A DNA stretch of 64,000 bases. Origin: Hippophae tibetana. Its lineage: Eukaryota > Streptophyta > Magnoliopsida > Rosales > Elaeagnaceae. Of this stretch, positions 12,816 through 23,984 are shown one piece after another; position 1 is the first letter of the stretch; every line of letters begins with the position of its first letter. The DNA lies in contig CM072805.1 of the NCBI GenBank assembly GCA_037013495.1, positions 22,284,669 to 22,348,668 on the forward strand, given 5' to 3'. Position numbers and translations under genes: made by a program. The notes beneath the pieces are model-generated. The model saw nothing but the letters and a program-made list of their open reading frames with translations. It did not search any database and was not told the DNA's origin.

Positions 12816-13655
12816 TCTCGTAAGTGCACGAATCATTTCATAGAAAATGATAAGTATACTCCAAAGGTCGATCTAAGGAAGAAATGTATGTGATTTTTAA
12901 TTTATTATTCAAACTTTTAAAAACGAAATTAAATCTTAAACATCTTGTCACGATATTTTGGGGTTTTGTGTATTTAATCTAATAACATAAAAATAAACAT
13001 AGATACAGATTCAATAAACATTTATGCAAATTTTATTTTTTATAATAGTGGAGTATTTATGGATATAATAACTAAGTTAATTATTATTGCTCATATTATT
13101 TAGGTTATTAAAGATATAAATTGATATTTATTTATTCTCTCTTTTTTATATGAATATCACCTTTAGTAGGATTAGATATTCTTTGTTAACTAAACAAATC
13201 AATTACTACCTATGGGTGAGGTTAATAACTGATAACTGTATTTTATATAGTTATTTTCACCTATTTTATTAATTATAATTGCTATGTTCTTAATGTTTTT
13301 AGTTAATTTTAGTTTAATAAATTAGTATTTACTGTTTTTTAAATATTTTAATGAAAATTAAATAATTTGTAACAAAAACGTACTTAATTACAATTTTGTG
13401 TCCAAAAATATAATTTCGAATAAAAGAGTATTTAATTATAATTTATAAAAGTCGAAAATATAATTTAAATTAAAATCGGGCTTAATTTTAATTATTAAAA
13501 GTTTAAAAATTTAATTTAAATTAGAAAAGGGCTAAACTGTAATTAAAGAAAGTTGAAATTATAATTTGAATTAAATTTGTGGGTCAAAATGCAATTAAGA
13601 AAGTTTAATATTCTGCATAGGTTAGAAGAATCCACGCGCCACACAACACGCGCGA

Positions 13656-14147
13656 CACGTGGACCGTCTGATTGAAGAAGAAACGGCTACGATGAGCGCG
13701 TTTAGATCACACCCAACCAACTCGCGTGGGTGTAGATTCTGTTTCACACGGCTCGGCACCCGAGTGGGGCCCACCTACCGCGCAGGCCTGCGTGCAGTGG
13801 GACCCACGTGTCTGACGTGTCCAGCCGCTGTCCCCCATGTTACGCGTGCCTCTGATCCCGTGCCCTGATCTCTGCGTGCAACTGGATCTTCAACGAATCA
13901 AATGATGCCACGTGTCTTCACTAATCTTTGCCGCTAATCAGAAGATGCCACGTGTCATTCTCTATTTTTCAGCCAATCATGTGATGACACGTGGCATGTT
14001 ACGATGAGCGAAAAAGCGCAGGATCACACCCGTGTGCAGCCGTTGTCTCCTGTGTGACAATCCATCGTGCGCCCGTTTCCCGCAGCCAATGAAATGTTGC
14101 CACGTGTCCGCATTAAATCTTTTCAGCAAATCAGATGCTGACACGTG
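13656..14147 (+). promoter_or_regulatory. Array of seven CACGTG (G-box/ABRE-like) motifs
   Basis: CACGTG hexamers start at 13656, 13805, 13909, 13949, 13988, 14101 and 14142. Most extend to CCACGTGTC or its complement GACACGTGG, the context bound by plant bZIP/bHLH factors. Several sit in near-tandem units of 39-41 bp that also carry an AATCA/CCAATCA element 10-15 bp earlier (13909 to 13949 to 13988; 14101 to 14142). The surrounding DNA is GC-rich, unlike its neighbourhood. It lies 180-670 bp upstream of the TATA box at 14325. Confidence 0.7.
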
Positions 14148-14324
14148 GCATGCATAATGAATTAAAAAATACAGAAACGGCGCCATGTCTCACGCATGAA
14201 TTAAAATAAGTTTCGATATCGAAAATCGATACGCGTGATTTTTATTTTTTCGATACAAATTTTTTACGTGTTTATTTAAAAAATAAAATAAAAAATGTAA
14301 TATTTTAGATGTATTATTTTTAGC

Positions 14325-14332
14325 TATAAATA
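14325..14332 (+). promoter_or_regulatory. TATA box downstream of the CACGTG array
   Basis: TATAAATA, preceded by AGC, stands 180 bp downstream of the last CACGTG motif and is followed by GGAGATAAGATGAGAG, a plausible leader. No ORF follows, so any transcript would be non-coding or retroelement RNA. Confidence 0.5.
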
Positions 14333-15179
14333 GGAGATAAGATGAGAGATTAAAAAAGTTTTGGAGTTTTGGGTAGAGTTTAGTTTTTGTGTTGTTCGGT
14401 TTTGTTGTGTTCTACGTGTGCCAAATATTTGTTCTAAGTGATGTTTTAATTTTCCTTCTTCTTCATCTTATTTTTCTGTATCTGTTGTAATTTTTATTTT
14501 AATTTTATGAAGTAATTTAATTTTTCTAGGGTTGCATTTGATCTTAATTTATGAAGCTTTTATTTTAATAGATTTATAAGACGTTCGATTTGTTCGTTCT
14601 ATTTTGTGCTTAATGCTTTTTGATTATTTACGAATCTTATCAAAACGATCCGTGACACATAAATAAACTTGGAAGAGGCATTTGTGTGTATATTGCTCGT
14701 AAATAGAATGACATGTATGATGAAGGATAGGAATATACCCTAATTGTATGTGTGGCCATTTGAAAACTTAAAACGTAATGAATCTCGGTGAATTTAATTC
14801 ACTAATTTAACGAGGTGTATTTGTACGGAGCTCAGAAGAGATGTATGAATAAAATTAGAAGTTTTCGGTTGACAAATTAAATGTACTAAAAAATATAAAT
14901 AAAAAGAAAATAAAATGATTTGAGTTGATTAATTTGATGAAAAATTGCAATCCTAGATTTCTTTTATTTTGTTATTAAACTCTTTTCTTAAATTTTTTAC
15001 AATCACCAATCGTTTTGAATAAAATCAGAGAGATATAATTTTAGTACTCAACAAACTGTAGTAACAAATCTCCGTGGGAATGATAACTCACTTATCAAAT
15101 ATTATTACTTGTGACCGTGTATGCTTGCACATTTTTATGTGTTTCAAAAACACACAACAATAACTAATTTGGTTAATTA

Positions 15180-16330
15180 AATTAATTCTTTTTTTTCTAA
15201 GAGATTGAAAATGAACCATTTAAATGCCACATTTGGTGGGGTTAGACAATTTAAACTTTATTCAATGTGTCTAAATTAAACTTAAGAATTTAATTATCCG
15301 AGTACTAACTTTCAAGTTTTAAAATCACTACTAAAAACATGTTGTCAATACATTTTTAAATAATAATTCTTATAAAAACTTCTAAAATAGAGCTTCATTC
15401 TAACTATCGGGCGATTGTACCAACAAATAAAAGAGCACTACTCTAAATTAGACCGAATAACTAAATCTTAAAATATAATTTTTAGATTTAAGTTTGTAAT
15501 GAAAAATAATATATTTCTCTATAACATTCTTAATATAAAATCTTGAATAAAAACAAAATCAATTCATTTTAGAGATTTTTACCTATTCAATATTTCGCAA
15601 GTATAACAATGTTATTATTATATCATGTTTACAAACAGCCAAAAAAGTTAAATTTAATCACACACAAATTAAATATAATATGTAAGAATAAAAGATAAAA
15701 AATAACTGTAAAGAAAAATAAAATTCTTACAGTACTTTGATGTTATTCATGTTGCTGAAAAACCTCTAAACGAATTTTGCACTTCAATTTATTGAATAAA
15801 AAAAGCAAATAAATTACAAAAACATAATTAATTTTTCTCAAAAAGAGAAGAACTCTAAAACTAGGAAAAATTAACTAAGGAAAAACTAAAAACTAAGAAA
15901 TGGAGAGAAAGAAAGAGAAAAAAAGATGTGGTTTTAGGTGTGTTTTGAAGTGAAGAGAATGAAGGTATATATAGGTGAGGAAAAGAAGAAAAAATGGGTG
16001 AAAAAAATGATTAAAAATGGTGGAAACACAGAGTAGTGAATGATGACATCATTGCTGATGTCATGCTGCGTGGGCATGGCGGCACGCGCGGATTGGGGCA
16101 GATGGGCGCAGCGTGCGCGTAGACTAGTGCGGGCGTGCGCGAAATTGAAAGCAGATGCGTGCATACTGGATGATGCATGCATGTTGTTCGGCACGGCTAG
16201 GCACACTACGCGCATTGGCCGGTGCTGCTGGGCGGTTGCATGCCTATTATCCTCCTTTTTGACATTTGTTACTCTTTTGAACATTAGTGTTTGTACTCTT
16301 CATTTGAATTTTGATTGTGGATTTTTCTCA
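15180..16330 (-). mobile_element. Second promoter-like non-coding block, minus orientation
   Basis: On the minus strand a GC-rich patch (16250 down to about 16030, rich in GCGC, GCATGC and an inverted ATGACATCA/TGATGTCAT pair at 16043-16064) precedes CCTATATATACC at 15975-15964. Next come a C/T-rich leader and an AT-rich tail. This is the same order of parts as the 12816-15171 element in mirror orientation, so the two point at each other. The short ORFs in the patch are GC-patch artefacts on both strands. Its limits and class are uncertain; it is probably another LTR-like fragment. Confidence 0.35.
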
Positions 16331-19300
16331 ATGTGTTGTTAATAATGGAGTAGACTTTCTACATTAAAAGGTTGAACCACTTAAATCTTTGTGTGCTATT
16401 TATTTTTATCATTGCTTATTGGTTTACCATTACCCATAATTATTTATTTGTGTAACCAAATTAGACTCAAACTTTGCTTTCGCTAGTGCTAATTTATAAC
16501 TTATTGGTATTAATGTTTTGGGTTATTTTGTCATTTATTGGAATTGATTAAATTTGCTTTTTTGAATTTATTTTGAGCTTCTGGTTATCTGATTGGTTCC
16601 ACAATTTTTGGATTATGCTTCTATTTATTTAATATTGGATTTTCTATTATGGAGGCAAAATACAAAATTGAGAAATTCAATGGTATGAATGATTTTAGTC
16701 TTTAACGAATGAAGATACGGGTCATATTAGTTAAAGAAGTGCTCATTAAAGTATTTAAATGCAAGGATACGTTGTCAGGAATATTGATTGAAGAAGAAAA
16801 AGATGCATTGATGGAAAATGTTTTCAGTTCAATTCAGTTATCCTTGTTTGATGAGGTACTATGCGAGGTTGGTGATAAGAAATCTTATGTTGGGTTATGG
16901 CTTAAATTGGAGATTGTGTATATGAACAAGTCTTTGAAAAATTGGTTATATTTAAAGTGGCACTTGTATACATTCATAATTTCAGAAGGTACACTTTTGC
17001 ATGACCACCTTAATGAGTTTACTAAAATTATTCATGAATTGAAAAATGTTGGTGTTAAAATTGATGACAAGGATCATGCCTTGGTTCTATTATGTTCGTT
17101 ACCTCATTTGTTTGGACATTTTGTTGATACCAAGGTATATAGACGAGACACTATTTCTTTGGTGGATTTCAAAGCAACTTTGAACTCTAGAGAGTTGAAA
17201 AAAAGGAGTCTACTAGCAATAATGATAGTAACAATGATTTATTTGCTAGAAACATTTATTGATGAAGAAAATATATATTGATAGAAAATGCTTTTAGTTC
17301 AATTATGTTTTCATTATTTGATGAGATATGATCCAAGGTTGGTGATGAGAAATCTCCTGTTGGGTTATAGCTTAAATTGGATAGTGTATATGACCAAGTC
17401 TTTTACCAATCGATCATATTTGTAGCAACGCTTTTATATATTTAGAATGTCAAAATATATGTCTTTGCACGATCATCTTCATGAATTTACTAAAATTATT
17501 CGTGATTTAACAAATATTAGTGTTAAAATTGATGATGAGGATTAGACCTTAGTTCTATTATGTTCTTTACCTCATTCATTTGGAAATTTTATTGATACTA
17601 CCATGTTATATGGGAGAGACATTGATTCTTTAGAAGATGTTAAAGTAGCTTTAAATTCCAAAAAGTTGAAGAAAGAGTTTTCTACTGGTAATAATGATAG
17701 TAGTAGTGATTTATTTGTTGAAGGTAAAACTCAAAAAAAGAGATCAAGTAACAATAGAGATAAGTCTAGATCCAAATCTAGAAAAAGAAAAGATAAATGC
17801 AATAATTATCGTTAGAAAAGGCATTGGAAACTTAATTATCTGAAGCTCAAAGGTAATGGAAAATCTTCCACAATATCTTCTAATACTACTGATATTGCTA
17901 GTGTTATAGATAATTTTAGTTTCAATGGTGAGAATGTTCTATCAGTATCTGTCGGTTCTCCAATAGATGATTGGATTCTTGATTCGAGTTGCACTTACCA
18001 TATATTCCCCAGTAGAGATTGGTTTGCATCTTTTAGTTTGTTGATGAGGGTGTTGTTTTGATAGGAAACAATGTGTTCTATAAGGTTGTTGGTATTATAC
18101 TATTTGAATTAATATGTATGATAGTACTATTAGGACTCTAAAATATGTTCATCACATTCTATATTTGAAAAAGAATTTTATATCTTTGGGTACTCTTAGT
18201 TCACAAGGTTGTAGTATATAGCTAAAGATGGAGTTTTGAGAGTTAGTAAGAGTGCTCTGGTTGTTATTAAATGGAAATTGTCGTGTGGACTTTTTGTGCT
18301 TTAAGGTAACTCTGTCATTGGTAGTGTTTCAGTTTCGTCTTTGTCAAATCAAGATTCAGATACTACTCACTTATGGAATTTTTAGTTATGGCATATGAGT
18401 GAGGTATAGATGTCTATTTTGAGCAAGCAAGGTTTGCTTAGTGGTTAGAAAATTGGAAAGCTTGATTTCTATGAGCATTATGTCTATAGAAAGCATCATA
18501 GTGTAACGTTTAGTACAATCATCCATAAAATGAAAGGTATTGTTGAATATATTCATTCAGATCTTTGGCATCCTTCTCGTGTTGTGTCTAAGGGTAGTGC
18601 CTGGTATATGTTGACTTTTGTTGATGACTTTTCTCATCATATCTGGGTGAATTTTTGAAGAACAAGAATGATGTGTTCGCAGAATTTGTAAAGTTTAAGG
18701 CTAGTATAAAAAATCAAACATGTAAGAAGATAAAGTGCTTGAGGATTGATAATGACTTGGAATTTGTGAGAGTCAATTTGATGAGTTATGTGAAATAAAT
18801 GGCATAGTGAGACATCACACTGTGTGTAATACAATATAGAAAAATTAAGTTGCAAAATGTATGAATAAGACTCTTTTAGAAAGAGCTTGTTGTATACTCT
18901 TTCAAGCTGGTTTGGATAAATCCTTTTAGGTTAAAGCTTATAACCATGCTTGCTATCTGGTGAATCGGCTTCCATCAACTGCAATTGAGTTGAAAACTCT
19001 ATTTAAGGTATTCTCTTATACTCCTACTAATTATTATAATTTGAAAGTTTTTGATTGTCCTTCGTGTGCTCATGTTAATGATAATAAGCTTAAGCCTAGA
19101 GCATTGAAATGTATATTTTTGAGGTATCCTTTTAGAACGAAAGGTCATAGATTGTGGTGTGTTAAACATAAGTCAGCTAAATTTTTTATTAGCATAGATG
19201 TTAAATTTGATGAGTTTTCCATGTTGGAAAAGAAAAAAGAAGTTTGTTGTTGCAGGTAAAGACCCCCAATGTTAATAAGCATATGAAACTTGAGAGTGGA

Positions 19301-19443
19301 TCTCCTAATCAAATGCAATAGGCACTTCAATTCATCCATCTATGAATGAGGTAGTAAAGGAGCAACATAAACAACCATATACTATCATTAAGGGTAAAGA
19401 AACAAGAGAGATTTGATGCCCTCAGAGGTACATAGATGCAGAT
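16331..19443 (+). mobile_element. Ty1/copia element A, 5' part only (gag, PR, IN), degenerate
   Basis: U5/leader-like DNA (16370-16650, with GGTTGAACCAC and AATCTTTGTGTG) leads into a copia Gag start at 16650 that reads MEAKYKIEKFNGMNDFSL and is stopped at the next codon. Further on come a duplicated UBN2-type gag domain, a ruined CCHC knuckle at about 17797-17840, the protease core DWILDSS...YH at 17970, the pre-integrase region (about 18370-18440), integrase (IHSDLW, then FVDDFSHHIWV, at 18550-18650) and the post-integrase linker with FLRYPFRTKGHRLW and REI-stop-CPQRY. It ends at about 19443, where another element's gag begins, so RT, RNase H and the 3' LTR are absent. Many in-frame stops make it non-functional. 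The longest open part is 16709-17281. Confidence 0.85.
16781..17730 (+). repeat. Tandem duplication inside gag of element A
   Basis: The gag domain occurs twice in direct order with a spacing of about 470 bp. For example, ATGGAAAATG at 16811 corresponds to ATAGAAAATG at 17281, and AATGAGTTTACTAAAATTATTC is echoed by AATTTACTAAAATTATTC 470 bp on. Copy 1 is open; copy 2 has several stops. The copies are clearly diverged, so the event is not recent. Confidence 0.8.
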
Positions 19444-22400
19444 TGTTACTGAATTCATTACCTAAGAGCTATGAGCATTTAATCAGAAATCTGTTATATG
19501 GAAAAGATAAGGTTAAATTCATAGATGTTTCAAATGCGTTGGTAAATAATGAGTATCAGAAGAAGGATCAATAGGATCATAGAGACTCAACATCAGAAGC
19601 ATTTACTACAGCTATAGGAAAGACGGACAAAAAAAATCAGGTGGATCAAATAATAGGAGACGATCCAGATCAAAGTCTAGATGAGAGTCATCTAGAAGAC
19701 ATCCTGCGAAGAAAGATTGTGGTTATTATCACCAAAAAGGGCATTGGAAGAAAAATTGTCCAAATAAGGACAAGTCAAATGAAAATGTTGCATAGAAGGC
19801 CGATAAAGATGAATAATCAACATTTACAGTTTCATCAATAGATACCTACTCAGACAAATGAATCCTTGATTCCATATGTTCTTATCATGTGTCCAAAAAG
19901 ACATTGGTTTTCGAGTTTTGATAAGCTCAATGAAGGAGTTGTGTTTATGGGCAACAACAATGCATGTCAAATAAAAAAGATTGGAACAATACTACTAATG
20001 ATGCACGATGGTACAATCTGATGACTTACAAATGTGAGGTACATTCCTGATCTAAAGAAACCCTGATTTCTTTAGGTGTTCTAGATTCTGATGGTTACAA
20101 GGTAACATTGAAAAATGGAGTCCTAAAAGTTATACAAGGTGCATTTGTAGCGATGAAGGGTACTTGAAAGGGAAACTTGTATTTCTTATAAGGGAGTACA
20201 TTTACAGGAAGAAAAGTTTTCTCAAGAATTTCTAAAGAAAAGACATATGATTCTTCCCACTTGTGGCACATGCGCTTAGGGTATATCAATGAAAAAGGAT
20301 TTACAAGGCTTAATGAAGCAAGGTCTACTAAAATGTGACAAGATTGGAAAGTTTGATTTCTACGAGCATTATGTAATGGAAAAAAAACAAGAGTCAAGTT
20401 CGGTACTGCCATTCATCATACTAAAGTAACTCTAGATTATATTCACATGGACGTTTGGGGACTTTCCAATAATGTTTTACTTGGAGGTAAACGCTAGTTT
20501 GTGACTTTTATTGATGATTTCTCTAGATATGTTTGGATATACACCATGAGTCACAAATATGAAGTTCTGGATATCTTTCTTAAATGGAAGAAAATGATTG
20601 AGACTAAGATAGGTAGGAAAATTAAGAGGCTTGGATTTGATAATGATGGCGAGTACAAATAAGATCCCTTCTTAAAATTTTGTTAGGATGAAAGGATAAT
20701 TAAACATTTTTCAATTTCTCGTACAACATAGTAGAATAGAGTTGCAGAACAAATGAATCATACTTTGGTTGAGAAAGTTCCATGTATACTATCTCAATCC
20801 AAATTGAGTAAGGTATTTTGGCCTGAGGCTTTGTCATATGCAACTCATATAGTCAACAGAATTCTTACGGCTGCATTAGATGGGAAAACTCTTAAAGAGA
20901 TATGGTTTGGACAACCTGCTTCTAATTATAATTCATTGCGAATATTTGGATGTTCTTGCATATTTTCATGTTAGTGAATCCAAACTGGATCCTAGAGTAA
21001 AAAAAATTTTTTCTTGAGCTTTAATGAAATAGTTAAAGAATTTCGAATTTGGTGTGGTGAATCGAAGAAGATCTTCTTAAGTAGAGATGTGACATTTGAC
21101 GAGTTTGTTATGCTTAGACAAACAAATTTAGAGAAAGAGAATAAAATTCCAAATACTCTTTCTAAGGTGGTGCTTGAGACTTTAGAAGATCTAGAAAAGA
21201 TTGCACTGATTATCAATCATGGTGAAGATGAAATTAATGATCAATAATATATCTTAGTGGAGGTAAAGGTTCCCTCACCATCACCACCGATCAATCAATA
21301 GCCATAGTCTATTTCCACTACTCAACCAAGAAAGGAGATTAGGAAGTTTGTCAGATACAAAGACATGGTAGCATTCGCAATTCCAGTAATTGATGATGAT
21401 GTCCCATGCACTTACAGAGAATTCATGTAGAGACTTGATAGTATAAATTGGAAGATGGAAATGGATGAAGAGATGAAGTCTCTACACCAGAATTAGACTT
21501 GGGAATTGGTTTAACTGCCCAAAGGAAAGAAAACTATTCGCTACAAATGGGTCTATGCCAAGAAGGAAGGTGTTCCTGGTAAATATAACATTAGATACAA
21601 AACCATATTGGTAGCAAAAGGCTATGCTTAGAAAGAAGGAATAGACTACAATGAGGTATTCTCACCTATTGCTAAGCATTCATCTATTTGGATACTATTG
21701 GCTTTGGTATCATATTTTGATCTCGAGTTAGCTCAACTCGATGTCAACATAGCTTTTCTCCACGGTACTTTGAACGAAGAGATCTACGTGTTTCAACCAG
21801 ATGGCTTTAAAGTTCCTAAGCATGAGAATCAGGCTTGCAAGCTAAGTAAGTCACTTTATGGTTGTAGCAATCATCGCGACAGTGGAACAAGAACTTTGAT
21901 AGTTTCATCAGAAAGAAAAAGTACACACGTAGCCAGTTTTGTCACCGTGTATACTTTTGGAAACTCCAAGATGGTACTTTCATTTATTTACACTTATATG
22001 TTGATGATATGTTGATTACATCTAAGAGCAAGGTAGAGATTGATATAATGAAGGCTCTGTTGAGTTAAGAATTTGAAATGAAAGATCTTGGATAAGCTAA
22101 GAAAGATCTTGGAGAAGCTAAGAAAATTCTTGGGATGAAGATCACAAGAGATAGAGTTGCAAGCACAATCTATCTGACATAGACACAGTATTTGAAGAAA
22201 GTACTTCAAAGGTTTGACATTGATAAGAAAACCAAACCAGTAAGTGCTCCTCATTTTCGGTTGAGTGTATTGATGTCACCTAGCACCGCCGATGAAAAGA
22301 AGAAAATAGAGCTTGTTCCATATACAAATTTCGTTGGTGCCTTGATGTATATAATGGTATGCACCAAACCTGATATTTCCCATGCTACTAGTATGATGAG

Positions 22401-23041
22401 TCACTACATGCATAATCCTATTAAAGGACATTGGCAAGCAATAAAGTGGATTATACGATACATCTATGGTACTATGGATATTGGTTTGAAGTTTGAGAGA
22501 GACAAGACTGAAGGTAAGCCCCTAGTTGGATATGTGGATTCTGACTATGTTGGAGATTTTGATAAGCGTCGATCTATAACTGGTTATGTGTTCACAATAG
22601 TAGGAGGACCAATTTGTTGGATATCAACATTGCAATCAATTGTTGCTTTTTCTACTATAAAGGCATAGTATATGGCTGTAACAGAAGCATTCAAAGAAGC
22701 TATCTAAATTTTTGGGTTGACCAAGGATTTGGGTATTGTTCATAAGAACATGTGAGTTTTCTGTGACAGCCAAAATACCATTTGTTTGGAAAAGAACAAA
22801 GTTCATTATGGTCGCACCAAGCACATCAATGATCGATTTCATTTTGTTTGGGAAATCATCGATGAAGGGAATGTATACTTTAGAAAGTCGGGACAGCAGA
22901 TAACCCTGTAGATATGCTTACAAAGGTAATTATATAGATCAAGTTTCAACACTGTTTGAACTTGATCAATATCTCTCGAGGTTAGAGCCTTTAGGATGCA
23001 TTTGGAGGCAACGCTATGAACTTTTTTGCAAAGGTGGAGAT
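19444..23041 (+). mobile_element. Ty1/copia element B, 5'-truncated internal region, degenerate
   Basis: The element begins in the middle of gag (LLNSLPKSYEHLIRNLLYGK) directly after element A. It continues through a frame-broken CCHC region (about 19710-19760), protease (19850-19900), integrase (HMDVWG, FIDDFSRYVWIY at 20440-20540), RT (WELV at 21500, KTIRYKWVYAKKEG, LDVNIAFLHGTL at 21740, YVDD at 21997-22008) and RNase H (GYVDSDYVGDFDKRRS at 22528-22575, RTKHIN at 22815). It ends at the polypurine tract AAGGTGGAGAT (23031-23041) before the LTR. Several stops sit where Q or W is expected (21494, 21512, 21629, 22180). It encodes no intact protein; the longest open piece is 22192-22668. Confidence 0.9.
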
Positions 23042-23467
23042 TGTTGAATAATTGGCTCTAAAATCAATTATATTAGGCACCTAAGTTTTGGCCTAATTTT
23101 TCTCATTTGTTGACTTTGATTCTTGCCCTCATTCATTGTACGAAATGGAGAGGGAGCCTTGTTTCATTTATAAATATAGAGAAGTTTATGCATTGGGAGC
23201 ATCAACAAAAATCAGAGAAGACATAGGCAAACTCAAAGAGAGAAAATACTCTGTAAGGATAAGAGTTTTCTGAGAATTTGGGGAAACACCTTAGAGATAT
23301 TATTGGTAAGGAAATCTGTATCTATATTCTGTATATTTCTTACTCAGTTCTATAATATCTACTACCTCCTATATAAGTAGGAAATTATCAAACCATATAA
23401 ATTCTGTATGTTTTCTTTTACTCATTTGATATATTCCTATATTACTATTTATTGCTTTTGCGCAACA
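23042..23467 (+). repeat. 3' LTR of copia element B
   Basis: It starts TGTTGAATAATTGG right after the polypurine tract and ends TTTTGCGCAACA, giving TGTTG/CAACA ends over 426 bp. A TATA box (TATAAATA, 23169-23176) sits in the expected U3 position. No matching 5' LTR is present in the window. Confidence 0.85.
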
Positions 23468-23778
23468 GTTTCAAATTAACTCGATGTTTTGAGTTATTTT
23501 CAAAGTTAGGGGTATATTAAACCTACTATAAAACAGTAGGCAGTGATTGAATCAAAATGAAACTTGGCATGGATCGAGATGATATTTAGGCAAAAATATA
23601 GGAAAAGTCATATACTTTCCAATCATGTGTTAACATTATCAACTTTTTAGGGTCATTTATCAACTTTTAATTTAATTTTTTTATTAGGAAATAATATAAG
23701 TATTGTTGATATTTTTCATGGATAGTTATAACTTATTTTCCCGATACTATTGGTTTTTCTCTGTTATCATCAATTCAA

Positions 23779-23823
23779 TGAGAGAGAGAAGAGAAGAGAA
23801 GAGAGAGAGAGAGAGAGAGAAAA
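23779..23823. repeat. (GA)n/(GAAGA)n microsatellite
   Basis: GAGA and GAGAA units for about 45 bp in the intergenic DNA between the retrotransposon LTR and SEO-2. Confidence 0.9.
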
Positions 23824-23984
23824 GAATACAAAATTATGCTATTTTCAATTATTAGATGCACATACGGTTGGTTCAATATGCAACAAACACCATGTTTGGC
23901 ATCTGTTGAATGTTGTTAGTTCTCTATAGATAGATGGCTAAATACAATAGTCATATAGTCAAGCCAAACAGTCCTTGACACATT

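Larger units (their letters stand above)
12816..15171 (+). mobile_element. Non-coding LTR-like element with own promoter block (solo-LTR candidate)
   Basis: The two ends are imperfect inverted copies. The left end at 12822-12900 includes GTAAGTGCACGAATC and GATAAGTATA; the right end at 15055-15135 reads, on the minus strand, GTGCAAGCATACACGGTC, then GATAAGTGAG and CCCACGGAGATTTGTTAC. Between them is AT-rich DNA, a GC-rich block (13620-14170), a TATA box (14325-14332) and about 840 bp of transcript-like, T-rich DNA. No protein is encoded. From memory, long LTRs of Tat/Ogre-type Ty3/gypsy elements carry comparable GTGCACTTGCG-type ends, so a solo LTR is my best reading. No target-site duplication could be identified. 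A non-autonomous DNA element with long inverted ends is the alternative. Confidence 0.4.

Noticed and set aside
13659..13868. Plus-strand ORF in the GC-rich block
   Set aside because: High GC lowers stop frequency; the block is explained by repeated CACGTG units and no protein family is suggested.
16040..16342. Overlapping ORFs on both strands in the second GC-rich patch
   Set aside because: Both strands are open because the patch is GC-rich; no splice sites, start context or family match.
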